64,000 nucleotides of DNA from NCBI GenBank assembly GCA_947172415.1, contig OX359199.1, positions 4,676,001 through 4,740,000 of the forward strand, in the 5' to 3' direction. The number at the start of each line of letters is the position of its first letter. Within the stretch, counting starts at the first letter, position 1. Below the pieces are notes generated by a model, which had not been told where the DNA came from, did not search any database, and saw nothing but the letters and a program-made list of their open reading frames with translations. Made by a program: the position numbers and the translations under genes. This DNA comes from Chondrosia reniformis. Taxonomy: Eukaryota > Porifera > Demospongiae > Chondrillida > Chondrillidae. Below are positions 16,001 to 36,950 of the stretch, piece by piece.

Positions 16001-18643
16001 TGTAATATTTACACAGTAATGTGTACAAGGTTATATAGTAGTATGCAAGGTTATACAGTAGTATGCAAGGTTATATAGTAGTATGCAAGGTTATATAGTA
16101 GTATGCAAGGTTATACAGTAGTATGCAAGGTTATACAATTGTATGCAAGGTTATACAGTAGTATGCAAGGTTATACAGTAGTATGCAAGGTTATACAGTA
16201 GTATGCAAGGTTATACAGTAGTATGCAAGGTTATACAGTAGTATGCAAGGTTATACAGTAGTATGCAAGGTTATACAATAGTATGCAAGGTTATACAGTA
16301 GTATGCAAGGTTATACAGTAGTATGCAAGGTTATACAGTAGTATGCAAGGTTATACAGTAGTATGCAAAGTTATACAGTAGTATGCAAAGTTATACAGTA
16401 GTATGCAAAGTTATACAGTAGTATGCAAGGTTATACAGTAGTATGTATATACAATATATATAATGTTTGTACAGTACTTAATGTATATGCCTGCAGATTC
16501 ACTCACTTGATACATTAATACTACCACAATAGGCAGTTCAGCCAGCACTTTGAGTGAGCTAGTTGCCTTTGGAAGGATATTCTACAGAAACACAAGAAAC
16601 ACCCAATAAAGAATCCTTAACTGGAGCCCTAATACCTCATGCATACATGAACCATCCTTAACTGGAGCCCTAATACCTCATGCATACATGAACCATCCTT
16701 AACTGGAGCCCTAATACCTCATGCATACATGAACCATCCTTAACTGGAGCCCTAATACCTCATGCATACATGAACCATCCTTAACTGGAGCCCTAATACC
16801 TCATGCATACATGAACCATCCTTAACTGGAGCCCTAATACCTCATGCATACATGAACCATCCTTAACTGGAGCCCTAATACCTCAACCATCCTTAATTTA
16901 AAATAATCTATGAAGTAAGCTTACAGATTGTCTAATCCAAAAAGGATGCAATTCCATTCAAAACTTCACACCACTCCAATTTATAATAGTATCAAAGTAT
17001 ATATATGTGTGTGTATATGTAATGCATTTACGGATTCTTAGTGACACTGAGCTACATTTCGGACCAGTAAAGCAGTAACACTTAGGAACATCTCTATTTG
17101 AGTTTACTTATAAAGGTACAGTAGCTAGGCAACTCACAGATTGTGACTTGGTGTCAGCTGATGGGCCCGACATGGACGCCTGAACAGAAAAATCACTTTT
17201 AGTGTCACCCTCGGGAGATTCAAATAAATTTATCTTAGGAGAGAGACAATAGACACAGAGTAGAATAAGGAGAGATATTTGAAGCTGTTGCATAATCTTA
17301 CTACAGTATTACATAACCTTACCATGGTCTTAGGAAGATCTGAATAGATGGTTTTAACAAAATGAAGAAATTGAGATACTTCCGGACTGGCTTGTGGTCG
17401 AAATTGCTTATGTAGTTCAATAATTATTCGCAGACATATCAAAGTATTCTCTTCGTTTTCAATCTCCAAAAGAGAAAACATTACAGAAAGGCATGGCTAT
17501 TGAGAAAAAGATAAAATTGAGAATGTACCTCTTTGGTGAAAAAGGTTAGCTAACCTTCACAAACTGCCTCAAGTGTTCAGTTGATGGAAGGCGATGAATC
17601 AGCTCTAGTACAAGTTTTCTAATTTGCTGTAAAAAAGTATAACATGTTATTTTTATTACAGTATACTCTTATGGTAGTTATTAAAGTATTAGTATCATAG
17701 AAACAATCTAGTTATATGAATGAGATACGTCCACTTGACTGTGTACAATGTCCCTACATTTATGAAGTACGTACTATGTAATAATGCCTACCTGAGTCAA
17801 GACATCTGCTGTGAAGACAGGTTGACCTACAATAGTAGAATGGATGTCATTAATAGAATGGATCTTAGAACAGTAGAATGGATGTCATTAATAGAATGGA
17901 TCTTAGAACAGTAGAATGGATGTCATTAATAGAATGGATCTTAGAACAGTAGAATGGATCTCATTAATAGAATGGATCTTAGAAATAGAATGGATCTTAG
18001 AAATAGAATGGATCTTAGAAATAGAATGGATCTTAGAACAGTAGAATGGATCTCATTAATAGAGTGGATCTTAGAACAGTAGAATGGATCTCATTAATAG
18101 AATGGATCTTAAAACAATAGAATGAATCTTAGAACAGTAGAATCTCATTGGATCTTAGAACAGTAGAATGGATCTTAGAACATCTCAATAAACAGAATAG
18201 ACCTCAAAAATAGAATGGATCTCTATGAAGTAAGACATATCTCACTAAACCACGTATACAGGGATGGAACAAAAACTGGTATTAAAGAAGATGAAATAAA
18301 CAGACCTTCTTTAAGATATTGGAGAAACTTTGGGATAGCACTTTCGAGAAACGGTACATAATGTTGTGAACTAATGATGCTCTAGAAGAAGAAAAAACAA
18401 ACAAAGAGTGATCTAAAAATAAACAGCTTAAATACAAATACATTTGAGCATGTTAAACATCGATAAGTTTACATATTACTTACATCGAAGCTTTCGCTGA
18501 CCTCCTGAAGAGCTTTCAACTTTAGCTCATCGGCTGGTAAAATAAAAGATTCGCATCAGTAATAAGTAGTATTTGGAAACTTGCAGAAACTCACAGACTG
18601 CTGGGTCCACCAAAGAAGCAAGTCTGCTCTTAAGCCCAGACAT
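1..18643 (-). CDS. TRRAP: TRRAP, N-terminal half (multi-exon, runs off left edge)
   Basis: Pseudokinase scaffold of SAGA and TIP60 histone acetyltransferase complexes; the N-terminal HEAT region docks transcription activators. The start ATG at 18643 opens exon 18643-18595, followed by 18533-18484; joined they give a [16 protein letters not shown] stretch close to the vertebrate N-terminus. Further exons match TRRAP in order: [16 protein letters not shown] (near 17400), [16 protein letters not shown] (16500-16575), 15606-15485, 15387-15291, [16 protein letters not shown] (near 14370), [12 protein letters not shown] (near 11800), [12 protein letters not shown] (11210), [20 protein letters not shown] (10700), [11 protein letters not shown] (7290), [15 protein letters not shown] (2200), [19 protein letters not shown] (2050), [13 protein letters not shown] (1180), [13 protein letters not shown] (750) and a partial exon at 1-44. 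The FAT and PI3K-like domains would lie to the left of the window. Introns carry many tandem repeats. Exon limits not given exactly are approximate. The call itself is very secure. Confidence 0.96.
62..590. repeat. About 71-bp tandem repeat in a TRRAP intron
   Basis: About eight copies of a roughly 71-bp unit; the word gtaatgtcac recurs at 109, 180, 251, 322, 393, 469 and 541, so spacing is 71-76 bp. It lies between the TRRAP exon at 1-44 and the exon near 690-775. The open frames across it are only a product of the periodicity. Confidence 0.9.
955..1033. repeat. (GA)n microsatellite
   Basis: An almost pure GA dinucleotide run of about 78 bp in a TRRAP intron, preceded by ATAC-rich simple sequence from about 795. 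Confidence 0.95.
4615..4880. repeat. G-rich minisatellite next to a TRRAP exon
   Basis: Imperfect tandem units of 14-18 bp built on ggctgatggggaatggga. It abuts the TRRAP exon whose minus-strand product includes [19 protein letters not shown] (about 5075-4905). The proline/histidine-rich open frame through it is repeat translation, because the exon ends at a donor just after GMEV. Confidence 0.85.
6136..6258 (+). repeat. Hammerhead-repeat family, copy 1 (5'-truncated)
   Basis: It aligns with the downstream part of the dispersed family, from TGGCCTAGTGG through the ggtttagt/ctataggct block to the terminal ttcat-like end. It starts at the base that would follow the predicted ribozyme cleavage in full copies. 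It lies in a TRRAP intron, opposite to TRRAP transcription. Confidence 0.7.
7935..8030 (+). repeat. Hammerhead-repeat family, copy 2 (divergent, canonical stem II)
   Basis: It contains CTGATGA (7952-7958), GGAG/CTCC stem II with a 7-nt loop (959-962 with 970-973), GAAA (974-977), then the palindrome AGGCCT and a GCACAGTGG block equivalent to ACCCAGTGG of the other copies. Downstream similarity is weak. It lies in a TRRAP intron. Confidence 0.55.
10407..10560. repeat. (GGAT)n microsatellite
   Basis: A tetranucleotide GGAT/ATCC run with few interruptions in a TRRAP intron. On the minus strand it reads as HPSIHPSI peptide, which is not a gene. Confidence 0.93.
11998..12150. repeat. TCACTC-rich simple repeat
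   Basis: Degenerate tandem tcactcctcactctct-type units in a TRRAP intron. Confidence 0.85.
14472..14662 (-). repeat. Hammerhead-repeat family, copy 3 (minus orientation)
   Basis: The reverse complement reads GGGTCA, CTGATAA, a GGG/CCC hairpin, GAAACAGCTGTC, then TGGCCC and the family tail. Stem I arms pair over 6 bp with one G-U and stem III is ACAG/CTGT, but core G8 is changed to A. It lies in a TRRAP intron in the same sense as the gene. Confidence 0.75.
15641..15856. mobile_element. MITE with 25-bp terminal inverted repeats, TA target duplication
   Basis: The left end CTGTAAAACCCTTAATATTA at 15641 is matched exactly by its reverse complement ending at 15856; both sides carry TA (15639-15640 and 15857-15858). 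It is 216 bp with no coding capacity, which fits a Tc1/mariner-type non-autonomous element. Its left end lies about 34 bp upstream (in the TRRAP sense) of the exon beginning at 15606. Confidence 0.88.
16021..16445. repeat. 20-bp minisatellite
   Basis: About 21 tandem copies of gtatgcaaggttatacagta with scattered single-base variants, in a TRRAP intron. Confidence 0.95.
16615..16890. repeat. 41-bp tandem repeat
   Basis: Nearly seven almost identical 41-bp units containing ctggagccctaatacctc followed by atgcatacatgaaccat, in the TRRAP intron next to the previous array. Confidence 0.95.
17832..18200. repeat. About 38-bp degenerate tandem repeat
   Basis: Imperfect units built on agtagaatggatctcatt plus aatagaatggatcttaga, decaying towards the right, in a TRRAP intron between exons near 17820 and 18306. 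Confidence 0.88.
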
Positions 18644-19100
18644 CCAAATCTAGGGCCGCCATTTAATTGACTGAACGACTCAGTTTTATGCGTTTTTAAC
18701 GCAATTTTGTAGGGGATATATATAATAGCGTAATAATGTATAGTCCAGCGTAGCCAGACCCTTTTCCCTAATGGCTTCCCGAATAATTAATTCCTTTGAA
18801 GTTCGCCGCAACCAATTAATGCCTATAGTACGATAGGTATAATATGATAGCTGGGGAGGCAAAAATCAGAGACTGAAGACAAAAAATGACAGAACTTGCA
18901 TGATTAGTAATGTACTATATTATACCCAACTAGCAATGTACCTATACAATGCACCTTATATGTAATGTGTAAGATTCCTATACGATATGTGTTAAGAAGC
19001 CCTACGAATATACACATCTTTCCTAGCCATAAATTACGACATCTGGAGACTTATAAGAGACATATTTGTTAATCCTTCCTACTCTCCAATTGCCGACAGC
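18644..19100. promoter_or_regulatory. Divergent promoter region, TRRAP / dioxygenase
   Basis: A 457-bp gap between the TRRAP start codon (minus) and the dioxygenase start codon (plus). Both promoters and 5' UTRs must lie here. I see no clear TATA box or other named motif, so the call rests on gene geometry. Confidence 0.6.
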
Positions 19101-20414
19101 ATGTCCGCGTCTGCCTTAGTGAGATTTATTTCACTATCTAGACGGCATATCGCTCTTGTAAATTCTTTGCATCAGCGAAGAAATTTCCACGGTACTAGTA
19201 CTGCTTTGAAGGAAACTAATTTTTCAATTCACAATGAAGGCAAAACACTTACCCTGAACTTGACGGATCAACCATCAACCTTCCACTCTACGTGGCTTAA
19301 AAATCACTGTCACTGCCCACAATGTAAGGATCCACAATCTGGCCGTCCAGTATTCAAACCACCGATCTCCGATACCTTCACTTTGAGCGACGTTCGCATA
19401 GAAGGAGACCATCTGTTTGTTCGGTTTAGGGAAGACACCGACCCAGATCACCAAGGAGTGTTTCCGATTAGCTGGATGAAGGACAACAGATACGGAGAGT
19501 CAGTCTTAAAACAACAAGCTCGAGAGGCTAGACCAAAGCCGCTTAAGAGAGCACCTGCTGAATTCTCCTACAACGATATTCAATCGTCGGACGACGCCCG
19601 TTTTGACTTGTACTGTCGAATTATAGAAGACGGAATGTCTATAGTTCGAGGATCTCCAGCAGAACATGGGGTGTCAGAGAAATTTATGAACACTTATATT
19701 TCTCAGTGTATTCCAAACTCATATGGTCCAGTGTTTCTTATAATCAACAGTGAATCAGGAATTGATGCTTACAAACCAAACGAATATGTTCCTTACCACC
19801 AAGACGCACCTTACTATGAAGGATTTCCAGGCACAGAAATATTCCACTTTCTTAAACGAAGTTCCTGTATTGAAGGTGGTGAGAGTCTTATGATTGATGG
19901 GGCATACCTAGCAGAATGTTTCAGACAGGAGCATCCTGAAGATTTTGATGTATTTACTCGAGTGCGGGTCACTTTTGGCTTGCAAGCCGATGGACTTAAT
20001 GAAAATTTTTTTGAAAACAGAAGACATTTCTATAATTTCCAAAGTCCCCATATTGTTCTTGGATTTGACAATGAGATAGTTCGTCTTGCTTGGAGTCCTG
20101 CAAATGAATTGGCATTGAACATCCCTTCAGATATGGTGGAACCGTACTACAGAGCACGTTACAAATTTTTAAGGCTTTTGGAGAATTTCCACTTGAAGCA
20201 CACTCTATTGCTGCACTCTGGAGATATGCTGCTGTTCAACAATCGCAGAATGTTTCATAGCAGAAGAAAAATTAAGTTAAATGGAGGAGAGAGAGTTATA
20301 GAAGGTGTGTGCTGTAGCAATGAAGAACTCAAGAGTGAAGCCCTGTCCCTTGCCCAAAAGCTGAATAAGAGATGCCCTAATATAAGACTATTCAATGGAA
20401 ACTATGTTCAGTAA
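19101..20414 (+). CDS. Gamma-butyrobetaine/trimethyllysine dioxygenase-like, intronless
   Basis: A 437-residue Fe(II)/2-oxoglutarate dioxygenase of the BBOX1/TMLHE family, which hydroxylates carnitine precursors. The N-terminus is basic and hydroxylated (MSASALVRFISLSRRHIALV), fitting a mitochondrial presequence. A small N-terminal domain has LKNHCHCPQC: Cys70, Cys72 and Cys75 with His117 (DPDHQG) match the BBOX1 zinc site spacing. The TauD domain carries the iron-binding HxD (His233, Asp235 in PYHQDAPYYEG) and a distal histidine in NNRRMFHSRR (His386). The frame is open from the first ATG to a TAA with no intron, unlike every neighbour. The 5' gap to TRRAP is 457 bp. I cannot separate BBOX from TMLH activity by eye; a third paralogue class is possible. 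Confidence 0.9.
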   Translation: MSASALVRFISLSRRHIALVNSLHQRRNFHGTSTALKETNFSIHNEGKTLTLNLTDQPSTFHSTWLKNHCHCPQCKDPQSGRPVFKPPISDTFTLSDVRIEGDHLFVRFREDTDPDHQGVFPISWMKDNRYGESVLKQQAREARPKPLKRAPAEFSYNDIQSSDDARFDLYCRIIEDGMSIVRGSPAEHGVSEKFMNTYISQCIPNSYGPVFLIINSESGIDAYKPNEYVPYHQDAPYYEGFPGTEIFHFLKRSSCIEGGESLMIDGAYLAECFRQEHPEDFDVFTRVRVTFGLQADGLNENFFENRRHFYNFQSPHIVLGFDNEIVRLAWSPANELALNIPSDMVEPYYRARYKFLRLLENFHLKHTLLLHSGDMLLFNNRRMFHSRRKIKLNGGERVIEGVCCSNEELKSEALSLAQKLNKRCPNIRLFNGNYVQ

Positions 20415-21787
20415 TATGCTTCAATACAATAAGCTTAATTAAGTGTACAATGTATTAGTTAACAAAATTATACTGTTGCCGGGGCAACTCTGAGGTGTTG
20501 AATTCCATAACCAGTGTATGAGAGGTACACTCCCTGTATAACTGCAATGGGATAGCTCAGGCTCTTATATCACATAGCCAAATCATGGAATGTGTTAATT
20601 GAGTCAACTCAGTTTATATGGATTTTGGAGTCTCCTGACTACAAAATCCATATATCTGTTACGCACAAATATATTCCTCAAGTTTATAGAGGGATCATTA
20701 GACTATATATATTAATTGAGTTTACATGGATTCCAGGCAACTGCATGCTCTCTCTATATACTTATATCAGAGAGTGTGAGGATGCAGTTTGGTATTCAGA
20801 GGTAAATGATGACAACATCAAAGCTGTTAGGGCAGCTCTTGAACTTAAAATGCTCTATGGTGTTTTTCAAAATTCCATACTATTGTTATTCCAATCCAAC
20901 CACATTAATTTTATACACATGCATGTACAGCCATCACTTTTCTAGATCCCTAACCCTTGGTTATATAGTAGTAAAAGGGGGGATGGCTGTAAAATTGATA
21001 ATTGGTTAAACGTTTTGATTCTTTTCCAGCTTGTATTATTTCCAGAAACATACAATACCATCTTTATTTCTTCTTGATAACCTTAAGCTTTAAAGTTCAA
21101 ATATTTATGCATATACTCACATAGCTATAATGTCAATCCCACGACCCTGTTTGACTTGTGTAAAGCTAGCTGTAATGTACATATTTTTAAGCTTTGCATT
21201 TGGCAATTAAACTTGTAACAAGAAATCACTCATTGTTGATTCATGAGGTAATTAATAATTGAATATGTAGGGTGGCCATGTTTTTGGCATTATAGCTATA
21301 TACACTAATTATATAATAATTTATATGTCATTGTGTACAGCCTAGGTTTAGTGCTGAACTAGGCAATTATTGTGTTGCACTACCTTTAATTAGATTTGGT
21401 TTAACATAGCTGTATATACACAATTACAAGCATCTTCTATTATGAAGAATTCATATATATAATTATATTATAATGAAGAATACTTTCTTTTTTTGCCATC
21501 TTTCTTCCTTTTTCTTCATCAACTAGTATTGTGCAATATTTAATATTTAGCTAACTTGATTGCAGTCATCCTGGAGTGAAAACATTTTTATAAAAAGACA
21601 TATAGAAATATTTGCAATGATTCTTCAATTTATTTTTATTTCAGAGTAAATAAAATGATGATTAAATGTATATTCTTCAGTGGCATGGGCTTGAGTTAAT
21701 TGATGAAGGGAAAGTTACTGATGAAAGGATAGAATTGTTATATGTACGTATATGCTTTAAATGTGGAAAATTTTGAAATTTGTTTGT
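20415..21787. other. Convergent intergenic gap
   Basis: About 1.37 kb between the ends of the dioxygenase (plus) and RTK1 (minus). It is AT-rich, presumably holding both 3' UTRs. I find no conserved coding exon; the short plus-strand frames at 20592-21009 have no recognisable similarity. Confidence 0.6.
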
Positions 21788-31640
<9,853 letters not shown>

Positions 31641-31831
31641 TTCTGATCTCCAGCACTATAGGGGCAGCTACCTTTACTTTATCGTCCCCGGAGTCGTAAT
31701 GAATAGACAGTATACTACGGCATTAATTTAAGGAAATGATGATTGATGTCAGAATTATATGAACGCAATTTCCCATCTACTAACCACATTAAAACCACAA
31801 CATTACAAAAGACACAAGAAAGGTGTTATTG
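31641..31831. promoter_or_regulatory. RTK1 promoter / ELAC1 3' gap
   Basis: Only 191 bp separate the ELAC1 stop from the RTK1 start codon, both on the minus strand. Most of it is shared with RTK2 upstream DNA (45275-45375), so the promoter was probably duplicated with the ectodomain. Confidence 0.5.
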
Positions 31832-34800
31832 TTAAGAGATAATATCAATTTTCATTAAGTCAAATGCACACAAAACGTTTTGGCTTTGGAAAGCTATTTT
31901 TGCTTCGTGCAAAAGTTTATCCATCACATCTTTATCGTCGGGTCGATATCGCTGACTAAAGTGGGTCAGGATAAGCTGTCTCACATTAAGACTTCTGGCA
32001 AACTCTCCTGCCATCCCTAAATAGATTGCCATAAGATTGTAGCAGTAAAACATATTATATAGATGGATACATTACATATTAATTAATGATCAAAAATATA
32101 CAGTGACATAGCCTATAATCACAGCTAGTCATTGACTTATATTATTAGTTTTGGCAATACATGGGTTCACAGATCAAGATAAAGACTCCCAGGATCACTG
32201 ATGAAGGGTGGAATTCCCAGAAACAGCTGTCTGAACCAGTGGAGAAGAAGATGAAAGAAAAGAAAAGAAGAAAGAAAGACTCTTGTATCTTTATCCAAAG
32301 CTCTCTTTAGGTTTAGTTCCCCTATAGGCTCTTTTACAGAATAGACATATAGCATGTAGGAAAATGGTATATTAGATTTTTCATGGTATACATACATACC
32401 TATCTGAATACGAAAACTAATGTTCTAATTACATGGAAGTATTACCATGGAACCTTATATCTATACAAATCAAAGCTAGTAATGGTAACCTTTTATTCAA
32501 TTAAAATATAAAATATGAACCATCACAGCAATGGTTTGAAGTTCAGTTAAAAAGTCAAAAGTGTAAGCTCTCATCCCAACCATAACTACAGTCAACTTAA
32601 ATGCTTTTCAATCAAAAGTTAGTTAATATATGGTGCAACTGTATTGAGTGTTAACTACGCTAGCAGATGATTGCAAACAGAGAATGCAATAAAGAGTTGT
32701 AGACTTATAGAAATTATCCTACTGTTGCAACTTCACACTGTTCTTGAAATAAGGAAGAGGAAGGAACAGGCAATAACAACTTGCTAATTCTCACAGAGTG
32801 ATCAAGTTTTATGTTTGCACTCATTATACATACAACCTGTGGTACCCATATATACAAGCTGTAATGTCTCATCTTGCAAACTGGCCAAGTTACAAAGAGA
32901 TTTAGTATAGGAACAGCTGCGACAACATGCAACTTTAGAATTGAATACTACATTTTATATAGGAACTGTACTACCCAACAATAGCACTGCCATAGTGCTG
33001 AACTATAATGTACAGTACTTGACCTGAAACCAACCATATTCAGCTTTAAACTATAAATGACATTGTTATCTTGCATACCCAGAAAAATCTTTAATGTACA
33101 TACTATCATTCTGCATGCTAACATAATCATAGTAGCTAAAGTTATATATAACACAACTGTTTCTTTTTCAACAGATGGAACTGTGGAGGACAGATCAAAC
33201 ATAGATAGATGCCTAATTAGAAATTTTTGTTAGGACTTCTGTAGCTTGCAATCTATTACATACGAAGGATTCACAGAAGATCAAGATAAAGAAAAAGACA
33301 AAGACTCCCTGGGTCACTGATGAAGGGTGGAATTCCCAGAAACGGCCGTGTGATCCAGTGGAGAAGAAGATGAAAGAAGGGAAAAGAAGGAAGAAAAGAC
33401 TCCTGTATCTTCAACTAAAGCTCTCTTCAGGTTTAGTTCCCCTATAGGCTCTTTTACAGAATAGGCATAGCATGTAGGAAAATGGAATCTTAGATTTTTC
33501 ATACATAGAGTAAACTCATAGAGGGACTACACTCTAAGCTCTAATAGTTGAACCTTCTAGAAATAAGATAAAAATGTCTAACTATACCCAAAATACTATT
33601 AAAGTAGTAATCAGCAATTATAGAGGCTATTAAATAATAATTTTAAAGCAGACACTAAAGGAAGAATAAAAGTTTAAAAGTATGTACTTCTACCAATATG
33701 ATCTTACTTGGAGTGGAATGACCAAATTCTACTGTTTTGACTTGTAGTTCATTTTCATTTGTAGCTTCATGTACTAGAATATTGGCATTCATACAGAGTG
33801 GTGCTATGGCAGAACTGTCACATGTATCTCCTAGAATAACTACATTGGAAAATTATAACGCATACACCTACATATGTAGTCTAATTACAGTATTTAAAAG
33901 AGGTTAGTGTAAAAAGAAAGAACTGATCACACTGACCAAGCTTTCTTCCAGGTTTTGAAGGGCCTAGCACCATATATGGATGCACCTACATGCAGATATA
34001 ATAAAATTAGATGAGTGTCCAATCAAATGTAACATCCCAACACACCACACTTCCATCTGGAGCCGTCACTGTTTCTCCGTGCTGTAACTTCCCAAATAAG
34101 GGGCCAGGTTCCAAACCCAAGGCCTTTGCAGCTGTCACATCAAATCTACACCATAGTAGGATATTCCTGTATGCTACATACTATAAATTGAAACGTAATC
34201 AAATTGATTAAGAAAATAGTTTGTTAACAGAATAAAACTACACTTTGGGGAATATTAAGTAGAAGTTTTCTAGGAAATAAGTTTCTCTTTAACTAAAAAT
34301 TCATTTTCTAAATATGCTGCTATTAATATCATATTGTCCATGACACATTTTATGAAGATTATTACTGTTTGTGATATAATATGGATAATCATTAAAATTA
34401 CATTGGTTGTGGTTTAAGATAAGGGAATACTTTCAAGTGCAAGGCTTGGACTGGACATTGTCTGTTTAATGGTGGTCAACTTCTTGAAAGGCTACCTCAT
34501 GACAGGTTGGCAGGTATCCAGGGAGAAGCCTTTTACATTTTTCCTCAGACCATTGAAACAAAGAGCCAATTAGCCAATGGTTAGAGAGTGTTTACATCAT
34601 GTAGAATGAACAACATTTGCAGTTATTATTGGCCAGCTCTATACTATACTATCTCAGCATATGAAACAGTGCACTTCGTGTGACTATAACTTCCTTCTAT
34701 CACAAGTAGGAAAAGAACCCATATGGGATGGATGGGTCGATGGATGGATGGGTGGATGGATGGATGGGTGGATGGATGGGTGGGTCGATGGATGGATGGG

Positions 34801-36487
34801 TGGATGGATGGGTGGGTCGATGGATGATGAATGGATGGATGGATAGATGGATGGATGATGGATGGATGGATGGGTGGATGATGGATGGATGATGGATGGA
34901 GGGATGGAGGGATGGAGGGATGGATGGATGGATGGATGGATGGATGGATGGATGATGGATGGATGGATGGATGGATGATGGATGGATGATGGATGGATGA
35001 TGGATGATGGATGGATGGAAAAGCATTTCTTACATACTTTCCAGGTTGATCATCTTCTTGTATGACAAATCCAAATGAAGCAATTCTATGTTTAAGAGTA
35101 GCGGCTTTCACCTCTAAAGGACCTTCCTTACAACTATGCAGCAAATAGGAATAAACTTTCATGGCTCAGACAAAATAGAAAATAATAAATTGACTTACAC
35201 ATGCCAAAATCCATCTTGCGACTGGATAATGTCATTTCCAGCAAGTTCACTAATGTGCAATGGCCCAGTGGCAATGTGAGATGGTTGCCAATCTGACTGC
35301 AAAATAAATAACAAAACGTTGACATCCTCTGGAGCAAGTGTTTGCCTTCAAGTATTTCCTAAATAATGCTTATGATCACAAAGATATAAAAGCTCCCTAC
35401 AATATCCTACTGAACCACACTAAGGTAATTACATATTCAATTTAATCTACCTCAAAGTTATACACTACTGCACTAGCTTTGACGCAGGCAACATACATCA
35501 CATGACAGTTCATTGAACAAACATATGTCAATGTCACATATAGCTTTCAGATCTGTGGAATGCTGCACTGGACACTATACTGAGTACACACTGCATCATA
35601 TAACATGCAGCCTAACATTACCTATCATGTGACATAGGATCTACGAGACTACATAGATATCTTGATGATGAACCAAGCACTTGTAAGAGCACAATGAGCA
35701 GTGAGAGGGGCAGATATTAAATGCCAACTAATGATTTAATAAATTGGTATTATGTCACAAGGAAGCAGTACTTCCTACCGTCTCACAGCAACACACTTAG
35801 GAAGTACCCACAGGTTGGCGCCACAAAGATCAACAAGTATCATATTATTTTCAACCATTCAACTGTCAACAAGGTGCCCCTGGGCTTTGAACTAAATCAC
35901 TTGGCCAGCCCATATTGGTCTCCATTTTTTTCACTTACTATTTCATTGTGCTTTATATCATGTACAAGCTCATGGACTCTATACTTAAAGCCCATTATGG
36001 ACCTTGAAAGCTCCAAGCTAACTCTTAAAAACCTCCTCAGACCAACTGGTCCATAGATATCAAGAGGAGCCTTCTCTTCGGCTGAGTTCATGCTGACAGT
36101 GCACAATAACCCTGGCAACCCAAACACCTATTAAAGGAAATAACACTATTATTGGCATTATTAGTAGGACATTTACAGGAATACATAGATGGCAGTTAGT
36201 CACATGTACTCATTAACTAGACACACATGGTCTCCATGTAAGTGGGTTATGAATATTTTGGTGATTTTCCCCGGTCTCACAGGACTTTTCATCAACTGCA
36301 CTTGCGTGCCTTCGCCACAATCAAACATCCAATATCCAATAGCTATACATTTCAAAATAGGACAAAATCAAGTACATAACTCCCAGAGACTTTGTCATCT
36401 ACACCGACCAGTTCTTAATATCATCGAACTGGCGCCTCTGTGCAAGGAGGGATAGGCCGATCCAGTTCCTAAAAATGTTAAGTCCAT
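31832..36487 (-). CDS. ELAC1: Zinc phosphodiesterase ELAC1-type (short tRNase Z)
   Basis: Endonuclease that removes 3' trailers from precursor tRNAs, metallo-beta-lactamase fold. Start ATG at 36487 gives [14 protein letters not shown], matching the ELAC1 N-terminus. Following exons give MFDCGEGTQ and ITHLHGDH (the HxHxDH metal motif, about 36330-36250), [11 protein letters not shown] and [12 protein letters not shown] (36127-35910), [11 protein letters not shown] (35280-35200), [20 protein letters not shown] (35135-35035), [15 protein letters not shown] (34140-34010), [14 protein letters not shown] (33990-33930), HEATNENE and GHSTP (33840-33700), and [12 protein letters not shown] to the stop at 31832. 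Metal-ligand motifs (HxHxDH, HEAT, GHST, HFSQRY) are all visible. Introns hold two hammerhead-repeat copies and a GGAT array. It sits between the RTK ectodomain duplicates. Exon limits are approximate. Confidence 0.95.
32163..32393 (+). repeat. Hammerhead-repeat family, copy 4 (near-intact ribozyme)
   Basis: Stem I arm GGATCA 32192-32197, core CTGATGA 32198-32204, GGG/CCC hairpin, GAAAC 32220-32224, palindromic AGCT stem III, GTC ending at 32231, then TGAACC as the other stem I arm (5 of 6 pairs). The family tail follows to ttagatttttcat. It is antisense in an ELAC1 intron. Confidence 0.82.
33262..33502 (+). repeat. Hammerhead-repeat family, copy 5 (cleavage base changed)
   Basis: GGGTCA 33311-33316, CTGATGA 33317-33323, GAAAC 33339-33343, palindrome ACGGCCGT, then G at 33350 where a cleavable C, A or U is needed, then TGATCC 33351-33356 pairing fully with the first arm (one G-U). 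It is antisense in an ELAC1 intron. Confidence 0.82.
34725..35022. repeat. (GGAT)n/(GGGT) microsatellite
   Basis: About 300 bp of ggatggatggg-type units next to the ELAC1 exon encoding IQEDDQPGK. Serine/histidine/proline open frames across it are artefacts. Confidence 0.95.
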
Positions 36488-36654
36488 TGCAGTAGTAGTC
36501 GATAGTTGTCACAAAAGATCTTTTCACAAACGTGCATAACTTATTGAAATATCATTCTCAATATACCACGCCATTTGCTGACGATAAAGAAACCACAAGT
36601 GCGCATGACTCACGCTTGGTTTTTCAGTGTTCTAAACAGTAAGGGCTTATATAC

Positions 36655-36950
36655 CTACACACACACATACACACATACACACATCACACACACACACACA
36701 TCACACACATACACACATCACACACACACATATACACATCACACACACACACATACACACATACACACATCACACACACACATCACACATATACACACAT
36801 CACACATACACACACATCACACATATACATACACACATACACACACATCACACATATACACACATACACACATCACACACATACACACACACATCACACA
36901 TATACACACATCACACATATACACACATCACACATATACACACACACAAA
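36655..36950. repeat. (CA)n-rich microsatellite
   Basis: About 300 bp of acacacatcacacatatacac-type simple sequence just upstream of ELAC1. Confidence 0.95.

Noticed and set aside
16021..16890. Regularly spaced repeats resembling a CRISPR array
   Set aside because: Units are contiguous minisatellite copies with no unique spacers, in a eukaryotic intron.
34644..35162. Ser/His/Pro-rich 172-codon ORF
   Set aside because: A GGAT microsatellite joined by chance to a true ELAC1 exon ([13 protein letters not shown]); the repeat part is intronic.
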